From assembly GCF_026226775.1 (NCBI RefSeq), contig NZ_JAKKOD010000001.1, positions 496,001 through 560,000 on the forward strand: DNA of 64,000 nt. Direction: 5' to 3'. Origin of the DNA: Avibacterium sp. 21-586 (GTDB taxonomy: Bacteria > Pseudomonadota > Gammaproteobacteria > Enterobacterales > Pasteurellaceae). The position numbers were made by a program, and so were the translations under genes. The notes below the pieces were generated by a model. It worked only from the letters and a program-made list of their open reading frames with translations. It ran no database searches and had not been told where the DNA came from. Shown one piece after another: positions 46,835-57,046 of this stretch (position 1 is the first letter of the stretch; each line of letters starts with the position of its first letter).

Positions 46835-47707
46835 ATGCAACAAATTGATCTCAATGATATGCGCTTTTTTGTTACCGTAATCCAATCTGGTAGCCTAACC
46901 CAAGCAGCTGAACAGCTGAACGTGCCAAAATCTCGCTTAAGCCGTCGTTTGACAGAATTAGAGAATCAACTGGGCAGCAAACTACTGGATCGCAATCGCA
47001 ATGGCACACGTCTAAATGATCTAGGTGAGCATTTTTATCAACACGCCTTAATTGCTATGGAGGCGGCAGAAAGTGCGGTAAATTCTGTGGCTGATTGTCT
47101 AGCCAAGCCCCATGGTTTGCTGCGCATTTCTGTTTCCAGTGAAATTTTGCGTTATTGGCTTACGCCACATTTATCTCACTATGTACACCAACACCCCGAT
47201 GTTGAGCTGAATATTACAATGGAAAACCGCCGTGCGAATTTATTGCAAGAAGGCGTGGACATTGCCTTACGCATTGGAGAGCTTGATCTTGATGATGTGG
47301 TTGCCAAGCATTTGCTAGATATTGCTTCTGGGGTTTATGCCTCTGCCAACTATTTGAAAGAAAATGACACACCACAAACGCCACAAGATTTGAAAAGCCA
47401 TCGCTTGCTGCATAAAAGTGATGGCCAAAATTGGCTTTTCAAGCGGGGGAATCAACGCGAGTTGCTCCAAACTAAAAAAGCCTTACAAGCTAATGATGCC
47501 TCAGTATTAGCAGAATTGGTCGAAAATAGCTATGGCATTGCCCTGTTGCCAGAACTGACGGGCTTAATTCAACCTCATTGGCAGAAGTTATTACCAGATT
47601 GGCAAGTGGAAAGCGTGCCTTTATATGCCATTTATTATAAAAATCGCGGGCTTGCGCCAACTGTGCGGACATTTGTTAATTTTTTGAGCAAAATAGCAAA
47701 AAATTAA
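46835..47707 (+). CDS. LysR-family transcriptional regulator
   Basis: 290-residue regulator. N-terminal winged HTH: DMRFFVTVIQSGSLTQAAEQLNVPKSRLSRRLTELENQLGSKLLDRNRNGTRLN (residues about 7-60); C-terminal substrate-binding domain from about 90 (LLRISVSSEILRYW, VDIALRIGEL, VASGVYASANYL). The CrgA/YhaJ-like subgroup is suggested by these stretches. It is divergent from the DUF896-pirin pair across 98 bp, the usual place of a LysR target, so it probably regulates them; an LDH-like gene follows downstream. Confidence 0.93.
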   Translation: MQQIDLNDMRFFVTVIQSGSLTQAAEQLNVPKSRLSRRLTELENQLGSKLLDRNRNGTRLNDLGEHFYQHALIAMEAAESAVNSVADCLAKPHGLLRISVSSEILRYWLTPHLSHYVHQHPDVELNITMENRRANLLQEGVDIALRIGELDLDDVVAKHLLDIASGVYASANYLKENDTPQTPQDLKSHRLLHKSDGQNWLFKRGNQRELLQTKKALQANDASVLAELVENSYGIALLPELTGLIQPHWQKLLPDWQVESVPLYAIYYKNRGLAPTVRTFVNFLSKIAKN

Positions 47708-47814
47708 CAAAAATAACACCGCACTTTCTATTCAGGGATTGAGCAAGGGAAACAGATAAAGTAAGATTAATTCCCTTTTGAAAACAACTTATACAACAAA
47801 TACAGGAAAACACA

Positions 47815-48765
47815 ATGAAAGTATCCATTATCGGTGCAGGCGCTGTGGGCGTAGGCATTTGTAATTATCTTCTTACGATGGGTGAATGCCAAGAAGTGGT
47901 CTTGGTGGATCTCAATAAAGAGCGTACCCGTGGCGAGCAATTGGATTTTAGCCATACCAGTGCATTAACCTTTGCTAAAAACACCAAAATTATTTCTGGC
48001 GAATATGAAGACACTCGTGATAGCGATGTGGTTGTCATCACCGCTGGTGCACAAATTAAAGTGGGACAAGATCGCTTAGAAATTGGTCATATCAATGCAA
48101 AAATCACCGTAGAAATTGCCCATCAATTAGAACGCTACTCTCCAAATGCGATTATCATTGTGGTTACCAATCCGTGCGATATTTTGACCCATTTTATTAT
48201 TCGTAACACAAACTTCCCAGCACACCGTGTAATTAGTGCTGGTTGTGTAGTGGATACGGCAAGGATGATGAAAATTATTGCCGATAAAGTCAAAATTGAT
48301 CCGAAAAACGTGTTCGGTTATGTAATGGGGGAACACGGCGCAAATAGTTTTATTCCTTGGAGTATCGTAAATATCGCTGGACAAAAAATCGATGATTTTT
48401 GCCTGCAAAATGATGTGCCTATGCTCGATCCGCAAGAGCTACTTAAAGCCACTAAAGCCATTGGTTTAGAAGTATTCAGCTTAAAACTCAACACCAACCA
48501 CGCCATTGCTGCTAGTGTGTTCCGAATTATTCGCGCAATTAGTATTAATGAATACTCTGTGTTGCCAGTTGGCACAATGCTCAACGGTGAATACGGCTTA
48601 CACGATGTGGTGGTAAATGTGCCGATGGTCATCAACAGTAACGGCGTAGAACGTATTTTGAAATATAAACTGCCTGCCGATGAACTAGAACAACTTCACC
48701 AATGCGCCAAAGCCTTACGCCAAGTAGTAGAACAAGTGGCTGAAAGTACAGGTTTAACTTGTTAA
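47815..48765 (+). CDS. L-lactate/malate dehydrogenase family 2-hydroxyacid dehydrogenase
   Basis: NAD-dependent cytoplasmic dehydrogenase of 316 residues in the LDH/MDH superfamily. The Rossmann motif IIGAGAVGVGI is at 5-15, and NAD-binding Asp32 in VDLNKER. Catalytic residues are seen: Arg87 in QDRLEI, Asp-Arg in DTARMMKI, and His in MGEHGANSF. The specificity position after AGA (residue 81) is Ile, not the Gln of lactate or the Arg of malate dehydrogenases, so a bulkier 2-oxo acid is possible, as in L-2-hydroxyisocaproate dehydrogenases. An annotation of ldh would therefore be provisional. Confidence 0.85.
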   Translation: MKVSIIGAGAVGVGICNYLLTMGECQEVVLVDLNKERTRGEQLDFSHTSALTFAKNTKIISGEYEDTRDSDVVVITAGAQIKVGQDRLEIGHINAKITVEIAHQLERYSPNAIIIVVTNPCDILTHFIIRNTNFPAHRVISAGCVVDTARMMKIIADKVKIDPKNVFGYVMGEHGANSFIPWSIVNIAGQKIDDFCLQNDVPMLDPQELLKATKAIGLEVFSLKLNTNHAIAASVFRIIRAISINEYSVLPVGTMLNGEYGLHDVVVNVPMVINSNGVERILKYKLPADELEQLHQCAKALRQVVEQVAESTGLTC

Positions 48766-48776
48766 TAACACAGCAT

Positions 48777-48806
48777 AATAGGCGAATATAATTCGCCTAT
48801 TATTTT
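48777..48806 (+). terminator. terminator after the LDH-like gene
   Basis: AATAGGCGAA pairs with TTCGCCTATT around TATAA, followed by ATTTT. A single USS core (minus orientation) follows just before yeaD. Confidence 0.85.
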
Positions 48807-48837
48807 ATAAAAATTACCGCACTTTCAAGGAAACAAA

Positions 48838-49647
48838 ATGACAAATAGCAAACAACTTAGCCCAGAATTACGTTTACAACAATACAATGAAATCCCTGTC
48901 ATCGTGTTGGATCACCAAATGGGTAAAGCCTTGATCTCGCTTCAAGGGGCACATTTATTTAGCTGGCAGCCGAAAGGTGCACAGAAAGATGTGTTTTGGC
49001 TAAGTGAAATTGAACCTTTTACCTTAGGCAATGCTATTCGTGGTGGCGTGCCGATTTGCTATCCTTGGTTTGGTGGGGCAAAATCTCCTGCGCACGGTTA
49101 TGCGCGAACCAGTTTATGGCAACTGAGTGATTATGAAATTGAAGCAAACAAAGTGCGATTGGAATTTTGTTTATTTTCTTCAGATCATTTGATCGAAGCC
49201 AAAACAACGATGATCTTTAGCCAAGATTGCGAAATTATTTTTCAGCATTATGGACAAGAACCTGCCCAACTTGCTTTACACAGCTACTTTAATTTAAGCG
49301 ATGTGACCAATGTAGAAGTGCAAAACTTACCAGCCGAATGTTTCAACGCATTAACGCAACAGCAAGAAAATGTGCCTTCTCCACGTTTAATTGATCAGCA
49401 TATTGATTGCATTTATACGGTGCAATCCCCTGTTTCTCATCAAATTGTCGATAAAGGGGACGGGCGTACAATTAATGTCGCACATCATAACGCAAGCAAT
49501 GTGGTGCTGTGGAATCCTTGGCATAAAGCCACTGGCGGAATTAGCGAAACAGGTTATAAAACAATGGTTTGCTTGGAAACCGCAAGAATTGCACAACCAC
49601 TGCAACAAGGCGAACGCTGTGCGGTGAAGATCTCGCTTAATCCATAA
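48838..49647 (+). CDS. yeaD: D-hexose-6-phosphate mutarotase (YeaD family)
   Basis: 269-residue aldose-epimerase-like enzyme; E. coli YeaD interconverts alpha and beta anomers of glucose 6-phosphate. Family features: ISLQGAHLFSWQPKGAQKDVFWLS, AIRGGVPICYPWFGGAKSPAHGYARTSLW with the substrate-binding Arg and His, LHSYFNLSDV with the catalytic His, VVLWNPWHKATGG and the late Glu in VCLETAR. AAGGAAACAAA precedes the ATG. The LDH-like gene upstream ends in its own terminator. Confidence 0.93.
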   Translation: MTNSKQLSPELRLQQYNEIPVIVLDHQMGKALISLQGAHLFSWQPKGAQKDVFWLSEIEPFTLGNAIRGGVPICYPWFGGAKSPAHGYARTSLWQLSDYEIEANKVRLEFCLFSSDHLIEAKTTMIFSQDCEIIFQHYGQEPAQLALHSYFNLSDVTNVEVQNLPAECFNALTQQQENVPSPRLIDQHIDCIYTVQSPVSHQIVDKGDGRTINVAHHNASNVVLWNPWHKATGGISETGYKTMVCLETARIAQPLQQGERCAVKISLNP

Positions 49648-49673
49648 AGTGCGGTGATTTTTTAACAAATTTT

Positions 49674-49702
49674 AGGGCGAAGATTTTCGCCCTTTTGTTT
49701 TT
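49674..49702. terminator. terminator between yeaD and the AEC carrier
   Basis: AGGGCGAA pairs with TTCGCCCT around GATT, followed by TTTGTTTTT on the plus strand. The genes on both sides converge here. Confidence 0.85.
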
Positions 49703-49716
49703 CATTTGGCTGATTC

Positions 49717-50676
49717 TTACACCCAGCCCATTTGGTGCAAAATGGTTAAACCTAAAGCAGAAATAAACATTGATGCGAAAGTAGTAATGCCAATAATGTT
49801 CGCTGCCGTGTTGGCGTTGCCGCCCATTCCACGTACCATTGCATAAGCCGCGGCCGCCATTGGCGTGGCATTCATTAAGAAAATCACCCCCAAATTCACG
49901 CCGCTAAAGCCAAATAATTTCCCCAGTAACACCATAAAAATCGGTGCAACAATCACTCGCCCTATGCTTGCCCATAAAGAAATGCCTGAAATTTTATACA
50001 AGGCTTTTAATTCAATGCTGACCCCAGCGCAAATCAACGCAAGCGGTAAGGTCATTGTAGCAAGATATTGGATTGTAGTGAGCATAAATTTAGGAATGGC
50101 AAGTTTTAAGTAACTGGCTAAAAAGCCTAATACTATGCTGATAATTAAGGGATTTTTTACCACGTTTAAGATCATTCGTGGAATATTCACTTTGCCGTCA
50201 GAAAGGGATCGGCTTAAGGTGATCACACCTAACACATTATAAATAATCGCCGTGGTGGCGGCATAAATGGTGGCGGGCACTAATGCGGCATCGCCATAGG
50301 CATTTAGGCAGAATGCTAGCCCTAAAATACTACAATTTCCGCGATAAACGCCTTGCACGAAAGTGCCACGTTCTCGCTTTTCTTGCACAAATTTTGCGGC
50401 GAAAATTTCTGCACAGAGAAACAACAATAACGTTCCTAACACGCACGCCCAAATCATCACCAATTGTTCATTCAGTTCAGCAATGGGATTTTTGAATACA
50501 TTAAGAAAAAGTAAGGCGGGCAAGGTGATTTTGAACACCACGCTGGTGGCTTGTTGGCTGAATTTATCGTCAATCACTTTGCGTTTTCGCAAGCCAATGC
50601 CAAGTATTAACAACAATAAGGTCGGTAACGTTACGCTTATAGAAAAAAGCGCGGAACTCCAAAAATCATTTTGCAT
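49717..50676 (-). CDS. AEC (auxin efflux carrier) family transporter
   Basis: 319-residue inner-membrane permease with about ten hydrophobic helices in two repeats of five, the AEC fold. Typical features are the opening LLLILGIGLRKRKVIDDKFSQQATSVVFKITLPALLFLNVF (residues about 20-60), GNCSILGLAFC and ATTAIIYNVLGVI in the middle, and ATPMAAAAYAMVRGMGGNANTAANIIGITTFAS near the end. Members carry malonate, malate or amino-acid-like anions; nothing here fixes the substrate. Monocistronic between convergent yeaD and the ribE terminator. Confidence 0.88.
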   Translation of the reverse strand: MQNDFWSSALFSISVTLPTLLLLILGIGLRKRKVIDDKFSQQATSVVFKITLPALLFLNVFKNPIAELNEQLVMIWACVLGTLLLFLCAEIFAAKFVQEKRERGTFVQGVYRGNCSILGLAFCLNAYGDAALVPATIYAATTAIIYNVLGVITLSRSLSDGKVNIPRMILNVVKNPLIISIVLGFLASYLKLAIPKFMLTTIQYLATMTLPLALICAGVSIELKALYKISGISLWASIGRVIVAPIFMVLLGKLFGFSGVNLGVIFLMNATPMAAAAYAMVRGMGGNANTAANIIGITTFASMFISALGLTILHQMGWV

Positions 50677-50747
50677 ATTGCCCCCATATCGCTACTGTGT
50701 GTCGTTTATTGCATATTGCCACATCGTAGCACATAATACGATTAAAA

Positions 50748-50788
50748 AAAGTGCGGTGAAAAATTTCGTGATTTTCAACCGCACTTTA
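50748..50788. terminator. USS-pair terminator after ribE
   Basis: AAAGTGCGGTGAAAA pairs with TTTTCAACCGCACTTT. It lies between the ribE stop and the start of the AEC gene, both on the minus strand. Confidence 0.78.
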
Positions 50789-50806
50789 CTTTTTCATTTT
50801 ATGCCA

Positions 50807-51421
50807 TTATGCGCTACGGCTGGCTAAATAGCGTTCTACCGTATCCACAATGGCTTGCGTTTGTGGATCGATTTCAATATTCACTAAATCCCCCACTTCA
50901 CGCTTGCCAATCAAGGTGCGATGAATCGTTTCTGGGATAAGGTTTACACAAAACTCGTTGCCTTTCACGTCCACAATGGTCAGGCTGATGCCATCAATGG
51001 CGATAAATCCCTTAGTGAGAATATATTTCATCAAGGCAGGAGCAGGCAACTCGAACCAAATTTGCAAGTTATTTTCTGACACAATGCGTTGTGATACCTT
51101 AGCGATGGTGTAAACGTGGCCAGATAGAATATGTCCACCGATTTCATCACCCATTTTCATCGCGCGCTCAATGTTCACCCAATCCCCTTGCTGCAATTGA
51201 CCTAAATTGGTAATGCGTAGGGTTTCGGTCATTAAATCAAAGCTGACTAAATCTCCTTCAATTTTGGTGACAGTTAAGCATACACCGTTATTTGCCACAG
51301 ACGCACCAATTTCCAGATTTTCGGTTAATTCCTGTGGCATTTTCACTACCTGTGTTCTAAAATGAGATCTTTCATCAATAGAATGAATTTGGGCAACGCC
51401 CTGCACGATTCCTGTAAACAT
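50807..51421 (-). CDS. ribE: riboflavin synthase, alpha subunit
   Basis: Last step of riboflavin synthesis: dismutation of two 6,7-dimethyl-8-ribityllumazine molecules. 204 residues made of two homologous lumazine-binding barrels; the first begins [10 protein letters not shown] and contains [12 protein letters not shown], the second has [10 protein letters not shown] and [12 protein letters not shown]. The start at 51421 is selected because MFTGIV is the invariant family N-terminus; the longer open frame upstream (to 51487) runs into the norM promoter. The symbol ribE follows usual practice (ribC in E. coli). No FMN riboswitch is seen in the short divergent gap. Confidence 0.97.
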   Translation of the reverse strand: MFTGIVQGVAQIHSIDERSHFRTQVVKMPQELTENLEIGASVANNGVCLTVTKIEGDLVSFDLMTETLRITNLGQLQQGDWVNIERAMKMGDEIGGHILSGHVYTIAKVSQRIVSENNLQIWFELPAPALMKYILTKGFIAIDGISLTIVDVKGNEFCVNLIPETIHRTLIGKREVGDLVNIEIDPQTQAIVDTVERYLASRSA

Positions 51422-51501
51422 AATTAGCTCTCTTATCTTAAAAATCATCACCGTAAATTCGGTAAAACTTACAATAGTATATAACAAATTCGGATATTTT
51501 T

Positions 51502-52896
51502 ATGTTATTTAGTTTCATTCAACATCATCGCCAAGAAATGGGCAAATTGGTGGCAATCGCTTTCCCGATTTTACTGGCGCAAATGGCACAAAATTCAATG
51601 GGTTTTGTGGATACCATTATGGCTGGTCGCGTCAGTGCTGCCGATATGGCGGCGATTTCGGTGGGTGCATCCATTTGGTTACCGCTGATTTTATTAGGGC
51701 ACGGTTTACTGCTTGCCTTACCGCCGATTATTTCTTATCTTAATGGTTCAGGTCAACGCCAACGGATCGCCCATTATGTGCGACAAGGTATGTGGGTGGT
51801 GGTGTTAAGCTGTATTCCCCTTGGCTTGTTTATTTATTACAGCGATTATGTCATCAGTCATATGAAAATGGAGCCTAGATTGGCACAAATCACCATTGAT
51901 TATCTGCACGCGATGCTTTGGGGCTTACCCGGTTATTTGCTGATGATTAATTTTCGCTGTTTAAATGATGGTATCGCCAAAACGGCGCCAACAATGCTGA
52001 TCACCTTTGCTGGCTTATTTCTTAACATTCCACTTAATTATATTTTTATTTACGGTAAATTCGGTGTGCCAGCCTTTGGTGCGGTGGGCTGTGGTATTGC
52101 AACGGCAATTGTGAACTGGGCAATGTGCTTAATGATGATTAGCTATTCGCGCCAAGCGCGCAGCCAGCGTGATATTCATCTTTTTGATAAACTCATTGAA
52201 AAACCTGATTTTTCCACCTTAAAAAAGGTACTAGGTTTAGGCTTCCCTATTGGTATTGCGTTATTTTGCGAAGTGGCATTATTCGCTCTTTCTTCCCTTT
52301 TGCTCTCCCCACTGGGTACAGATGTAGTAGCAAGCCACCAAGTGGCTTTAACAACGAGTTCATTTATTTTCACCTTCCCCATTTCCTTAGGAATGGCAAC
52401 CACCATTTTAGTGGGGCAGCGTTTAGGCGAAGGACAATTAAAGCAAGCCAAAGTGGTGTTTCACTCTGCCCTTGCGGTGGGATTAGCCTTAGCTTGTATT
52501 ACTGCGTCTATCATTGTGTTATTCAACCAACAGATCCCGAAAATTTATGTTACCGATAAACAAGTGATCCTTATCGCTAGCCATTTACTGTTAATTTCTG
52601 CCTTATACCAATTTTCTGATACCATTCAGGTGATCACCGCAGGTGCATTACGTGGCTATAAAGACACTAAATCCATTTTATATATCACAATGTTCTGTTA
52701 TTGGGGCATTGGAATGCCATTGGGCTATATGTTATCGCGTACCGATTGGCTAATGCCAAGCATAGGTGCGGCAGGATTTTGGGTGGGATTTGTGGTGAGT
52801 TTAACTGTCGCCGCCGTGCTGCTTATCCAGCGTATTCGCAAAATTCAGGCCTTACCTGACCAAGAAATTTTGCAAAAACTAAAAGCAATTCAATAG
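51502..52896 (+). CDS. norM: MATE multidrug efflux protein
   Basis: 464-residue, twelve-helix sodium- or proton-driven exporter of cationic drugs and dyes; the same length as H. influenzae HmrM. NorM-type motifs: [35 protein letters not shown] (residues about 28-62), [16 protein letters not shown], and in the second half [41 protein letters not shown]. It is divergent from ribE and followed after 9 bp by a Gfo/Idh/MocA oxidoreductase gene, so the two are probably cotranscribed. Confidence 0.93.
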   Translation: MLFSFIQHHRQEMGKLVAIAFPILLAQMAQNSMGFVDTIMAGRVSAADMAAISVGASIWLPLILLGHGLLLALPPIISYLNGSGQRQRIAHYVRQGMWVVVLSCIPLGLFIYYSDYVISHMKMEPRLAQITIDYLHAMLWGLPGYLLMINFRCLNDGIAKTAPTMLITFAGLFLNIPLNYIFIYGKFGVPAFGAVGCGIATAIVNWAMCLMMISYSRQARSQRDIHLFDKLIEKPDFSTLKKVLGLGFPIGIALFCEVALFALSSLLLSPLGTDVVASHQVALTTSSFIFTFPISLGMATTILVGQRLGEGQLKQAKVVFHSALAVGLALACITASIIVLFNQQIPKIYVTDKQVILIASHLLLISALYQFSDTIQVITAGALRGYKDTKSILYITMFCYWGIGMPLGYMLSRTDWLMPSIGAAGFWVGFVVSLTVAAVLLIQRIRKIQALPDQEILQKLKAIQ

Positions 52897-52905
52897 GAAA
52901 ATCAA

Positions 52906-53952
52906 ATGGAAAAAATCATTAATGTCGCCATTGCCGGTTTTGGAATGTCCGCCAAAACTTTTCATATGCCTTTTTTAGATCTCGATCCGCGTTTTCAAGT
53001 GTGTAAAGTGTTTGAACGTAGCAGCGAAAAAGCGAAACAGGCCTATCCTTATCTTGAAGTGGTACATCAATTTGAACAACTGCTCAGCCCTGAAATTGAC
53101 TTGGTGATTATCACCACCCCCAATCTCACCCATTATGAAATGGCAAAACAAGCCATTTTGGCAGGGAAAAATGTTATCGTAGAAAAACCCCTTGCAGTTT
53201 ACCCTGCCCAAGCCGAAGAGCTAGATAAACTCGCCAAACAGCATAATGTAATGCTTTCGGTTTACCAAAATCGCCGTTGGGATAATGGTGCTTTAACGGT
53301 GAAAAAACTGCTTGAGCATCAAATATTGGGCGACATTGTGCATTATGAAATGCGTTACGAACGGTTCAGCCAAAAACCTAATAGCAAAGCGTGGAAAGAA
53401 ACGGGCGAATTTGGTTCTGGACTGGTTTATGATTTAGGCGTGCATTTGATCGATCATTGCGTGGATTTATTCGGCATTCCCACCGCACTTTATGCGGATA
53501 TGAAAGCACAACGTGCAGGCGCGAAATCGGAAGATAACTTTGAAATTATTTTCTATTATGCGGACAAAAAAGTGGTGCTGTCTTCCACTAAATGTGCCCG
53601 CGAACCAGCCCCTTACATTATCCTACAAGGCACTAAAGGCAGCTACATTAAAGCCACAATGGATAACCAAGAAGCCTTGTTGCTAAAAGGCATAAAACCA
53701 CAAGGCGATTGGAACGCTGAGCCTGAAAAAGACTGGGGACTACTCCACACCGAAATCAACGGCATTGTTATTCGCAGCCCCATTGAAACTGAACGCGGCA
53801 ACTACCAAGCCTATTACGATAATATTTATGCGGTACTCACCGCACAAGCCTCATTACAGGTTACCGCCCAACAAGCCACTAACGTGCTGAAATTGATTGC
53901 ATTGATCTATGAAAGTGCGGATAAAGGAATGTGTTTACCGATTAATTTATAA
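52906..53952 (+). CDS. Gfo/Idh/MocA family oxidoreductase (YdgJ-like)
   Basis: 348-residue NAD(P)-dependent dehydrogenase of the Gfo/Idh/MocA family. N-terminal Rossmann domain (VAIAGFGMSAKTFHMPFL, residues about 7-24), the catalytic EKP motif at 93-95 (VIVEKPLAV), then the substrate domain with NRRWDNG and GSGLVYDLGVHLIDHCVDLFG, very like E. coli YdgJ. Substrate unknown, probably a sugar or polyol. AGGAAAATCAA precedes the ATG. A strong terminator follows. Confidence 0.9.
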   Translation: MEKIINVAIAGFGMSAKTFHMPFLDLDPRFQVCKVFERSSEKAKQAYPYLEVVHQFEQLLSPEIDLVIITTPNLTHYEMAKQAILAGKNVIVEKPLAVYPAQAEELDKLAKQHNVMLSVYQNRRWDNGALTVKKLLEHQILGDIVHYEMRYERFSQKPNSKAWKETGEFGSGLVYDLGVHLIDHCVDLFGIPTALYADMKAQRAGAKSEDNFEIIFYYADKKVVLSSTKCAREPAPYIILQGTKGSYIKATMDNQEALLLKGIKPQGDWNAEPEKDWGLLHTEINGIVIRSPIETERGNYQAYYDNIYAVLTAQASLQVTAQQATNVLKLIALIYESADKGMCLPINL

Positions 53953-53954
53953 TG

Positions 53955-53983
53955 AAAAATCCACCTAAACTAGGTGGATTTTT
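53955..53983. terminator. bidirectional terminator between the oxidoreductase and gltS
   Basis: AAAAATCCACCTA and TAGGTGGATTTTT form a perfect 13-bp stem around AAC, flanked by A and T runs, between two convergent genes. Confidence 0.92.
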
Positions 53984-53984
53984 A

Positions 53985-55196
53985 TTAGAATATTGTCTCT
54001 GCAACATTAAGGAAAAATGTAATAATTAAGGCATTACTAATATTACTAATAAAGCCACCGATTAACGGCACAACAAAGAAAGCAATCTTGGAATAGCGAT
54101 AACGGGCGCAAACCGCGGTCATTGTCGCCATTGAAACAGGAACAGCTCCTAATCCAAAACCTGAATGTCCTGTAGCTATCACTGCTGAATCGTAATTTTT
54201 ACCACATAATCTAAAAGTAATGAAGACACAAAATACATAGCACAATAAGGCTTGCAAAACCAAGATAATAATTAAAGGTATCGCCAAATCGGCAAGTTTC
54301 CATAATTGCATGGTAATAATCACCACAGAAACGAAAATGGCTAGCGAAATCTCTCCAATAATACCTATCGTTTCATACAAAGCTTGGTTATCACGCTTTC
54401 TCGTATCCAAAATTAAACGTAAAATCACTCCACCTAACATACTCATTACGTGAATAGGAATATTCACTTTAGGAAATACTACTTGTGTAAGGTAAAAGAG
54501 CGTTTGCCCAATGCCGCAGGCCAAAAGTAATAAAAATGCTGCCTGACTTGAACGTCGATAACTAATTTTTGCAAGAATACCATTTTCTTCACGTTCAATA
54601 ACCTGTCCATTTTCTACTTGATGTTCTAAATGATGTTTTTTTATCAAACCTCTTCCTAACGGTCCACCAAGCATACAGCCAGCCACTAAACCAAAGGTTG
54701 CGGCAGCAATTGCAACCTCCATCGCGCCAACCGCACCTTGCTGTTCAGCTAATGGTGCAAACGCAGCAGCATTGCCGTGTCCTCCCGTCAATGGAATAGA
54801 ACCTGCCATTAATGCAGTTAATGGGTTCATATCCAGCAATATTCCAACACCTAGTGCTAAAACATTTTGCAAAATCGCCAATGTAGCTGCTAATATACTG
54901 AAAATAAGGACTAATTTCCCACCTTTCTTTAATAGCGCAAAACTTGCTGCAACCCCCATCGCTGCAAAAAAGATATTATAGAAAAACGTATTAATCGTTT
55001 TATAATCAAACTGAAAGGAAATTAAATCTAGACTATGGCTTAAAGTTGTTAACGAAGCAAAAATTACACCACCAATAACAGGAGAAGGAATACAATATTT
55101 TTTCCAGATTGGAAATTGCTGCCGAATAAACTCGCCGACATAAATAACTATCACTGCAAGTGCTAAGGTTTGAAACATTCCCACTTTGATTAACAT
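53985..55196 (-). CDS. gltS: sodium/glutamate symporter
   Basis: Inner-membrane sodium-coupled glutamate importer of the GltS family, 403 residues from this start, about ten helices in two inverted repeats. Family features: YCIPSPVIGGVIFASLTTLSH, the first re-entrant loop MAGSIPLTGGHGNAAAFAPLAE and the matching second loop ATGHSGFGLGAVPVSMATM. AGGAGG sits five bases before the ATG at 55196, which decides this start over the in-frame GTG at 55202. It is monocistronic. Confidence 0.93.
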   Translation of the reverse strand: MLIKVGMFQTLALAVIVIYVGEFIRQQFPIWKKYCIPSPVIGGVIFASLTTLSHSLDLISFQFDYKTINTFFYNIFFAAMGVAASFALLKKGGKLVLIFSILAATLAILQNVLALGVGILLDMNPLTALMAGSIPLTGGHGNAAAFAPLAEQQGAVGAMEVAIAAATFGLVAGCMLGGPLGRGLIKKHHLEHQVENGQVIEREENGILAKISYRRSSQAAFLLLLACGIGQTLFYLTQVVFPKVNIPIHVMSMLGGVILRLILDTRKRDNQALYETIGIIGEISLAIFVSVVIITMQLWKLADLAIPLIIILVLQALLCYVFCVFITFRLCGKNYDSAVIATGHSGFGLGAVPVSMATMTAVCARYRYSKIAFFVVPLIGGFISNISNALIITFFLNVAETIF

Positions 55197-55313
55197 AACC
55201 ACCTCCTCATTTACATTTTTAACATAAATTTAACATTCATATCCTAGTCAAATATAAACTGAACACAAGAATAGATATTAAAAAATGTGAAGTAGCTCAA
55301 CGTTTTCCAAATA

Positions 55314-55340
55314 AAAATGCACCATCAATGGTGCATTCTT
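55314..55340 (-). terminator. thiI terminator
   Basis: ATGCACC pairs with GGTGCAT around a short loop and is followed on the minus strand by TTTTTATTT, just after the thiI stop. Confidence 0.8.
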
Positions 55341-55365
55341 GTTTATCTTATCTATCTACTGACAA

Positions 55366-56814
55366 CTATTTGCTAAATACTTTCACATTCTCAAACCCAC
55401 TTTCTTTTAAATAAAGGGCTTGGAGTTTGCTCATTACGCCGCGTTCGCAGTAAAGAACGTAATTTTTGCTTTGGTCTAATTCTGGGAATAAGGTAGAAAG
55501 TTTATAGAACGGAATTAAACACACTTCCTGCCCTGCCAGTTCCAACGGGTTTTCATCTGTTTCTTCGGGGCTGCGGATGTCAATAACGATGTCGTTTTTG
55601 CCTAATACAGAAATGGTATCCACTTCCACCACTTCTTTTGCCGTTTGTTCTGCAATTTGACGAATATCTAAATATTGCGCATTTTGTACCGCACTTTCTA
55701 ACACGCTGAAATCAAAATGATTTTCTTCACTAAGAATTTTTTCTCGCACCGCTTTAACCGTTGGATTTTTTGAAATCACGCCACAAAATTCAGGCATTGA
55801 TTTAGCAATATCGTCTGTGCCAATCTCTTTTGCTATGGCAATAATGTGTTCTTTATCGTGAGTGATAAGTGGGCGTAACACAAGGACGTCTGCAGCTTCA
55901 TCAATCAGGCGTAAATTGGTGAGGGTTTGGCTTGAAACTTGACCGAGTGCTTCGCCTGTCACAATGGCTTGGATACCAAAACGCTCTGCCACTTTGCTTG
56001 CAGCGCGCACCATCATTCGTTTTAACACCACGCCCATTTGGCCATTGTCGATTTTCTCTAAAATTTCTGCCACTACAGGCTCAAAATTAATCGCCACAAA
56101 ACGCACTTTGTGTGAGACACTAAAACGATTCCAAATGTGATATGCCATTTGTTTTACGCCAATTTCGTGTGCCGCACCGCCCAGATTAAAGAAGCAATAA
56201 TGCACGCGCGAACCACGGCGAATGAGCATATAGCTTGATACGCCCGAATCAAAGCCGCCTGAGATAAGCGAAACGACATCTTCTTGCGTGCCAATAGGAT
56301 ACCCCCCCAATCCTGTATGGCGAGCTTTAACCAACATCATTTTGTCGTCTTCAATATCAATGCGAACGGTAACATCGGGTTTGCTGAGTTTCACTTTCGC
56401 ACTGGCAATGTGCTGATTTAAGCCACCGCCTACATAGCGTTCCACATCAAGGGAAGAAAAATCGTGCTTGCCTTTGCGTTTTACACGTACACAAAAAGTT
56501 TTATTTTCAAGCAACGGTGCCACATCTTGCAAAGTCTGTTGGAAAATATCTTGCACGTTGTTGAACGGTTTTTCTTCCACTTCGAGAAAATGATGAATGC
56601 CGGGAATTCGTCCTAATAGTTCTATTAATAAGGCACGATTCTCCGCATTTTTTGACCGCACTTCGATATAATCCCAGTGCTTCACCACGGCCACCGTGTC
56701 ATCATATTTATTCAAAATATTGCGAATATTCCCTGTCAAAATTTTAATAAAGCGCTTACGCACGCTTTCACTTTTAATCATAATTTCAGGGAAAAGTTTA
56801 ATAATAAATTTCAT
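55366..56814 (-). CDS. thiI: tRNA 4-thiouridine synthase / thiazole sulfurtransferase ThiI
   Basis: Transfers sulfur from IscS to U8 of tRNA and to ThiS for the thiamine thiazole. 482 residues, as in E. coli. An N-terminal ferredoxin-like/THUMP region (1-165) is followed by the PP-loop ATPase [13 protein letters not shown] (about 187-199), and a C-terminal rhodanese domain with the catalytic Cys in [15 protein letters not shown] (about 452-466) and the second Cys in [12 protein letters not shown]. The presence of the rhodanese domain suggests it serves both tRNA and thiamine pathways. It diverges from xseB. Confidence 0.97.
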   Translation of the reverse strand: MKFIIKLFPEIMIKSESVRKRFIKILTGNIRNILNKYDDTVAVVKHWDYIEVRSKNAENRALLIELLGRIPGIHHFLEVEEKPFNNVQDIFQQTLQDVAPLLENKTFCVRVKRKGKHDFSSLDVERYVGGGLNQHIASAKVKLSKPDVTVRIDIEDDKMMLVKARHTGLGGYPIGTQEDVVSLISGGFDSGVSSYMLIRRGSRVHYCFFNLGGAAHEIGVKQMAYHIWNRFSVSHKVRFVAINFEPVVAEILEKIDNGQMGVVLKRMMVRAASKVAERFGIQAIVTGEALGQVSSQTLTNLRLIDEAADVLVLRPLITHDKEHIIAIAKEIGTDDIAKSMPEFCGVISKNPTVKAVREKILSEENHFDFSVLESAVQNAQYLDIRQIAEQTAKEVVEVDTISVLGKNDIVIDIRSPEETDENPLELAGQEVCLIPFYKLSTLFPELDQSKNYVLYCERGVMSKLQALYLKESGFENVKVFSK

Positions 56815-57046
56815 TGGAATACTTCTGTTTTAAGCAAAAAAATTGGGCGGTATTGTACAACATCTTTTGCAAATCCCCAATTTTTCTCGTCCGCTGCTCG
56901 CACCAGTTTTAGCGCTGAGCAAGGGAAACAAAAGTGCGGTGCTTTTTTCTGAGATTTTTTGCGCAACAATCTTGCTATAGGCTTTAACAAGTCCATAAAA
57001 ATACAGTACAATGTAGCATTTATTCAGGTTGAATTTAGGAAAAACA

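Noticed and set aside
47738-56935. The 15-mer TGAGCAAGGGAAACA occurring near 47738 and again near 56918
   Set aside because: Only two copies in different contexts and no associated structure; probably chance or a minor remnant.
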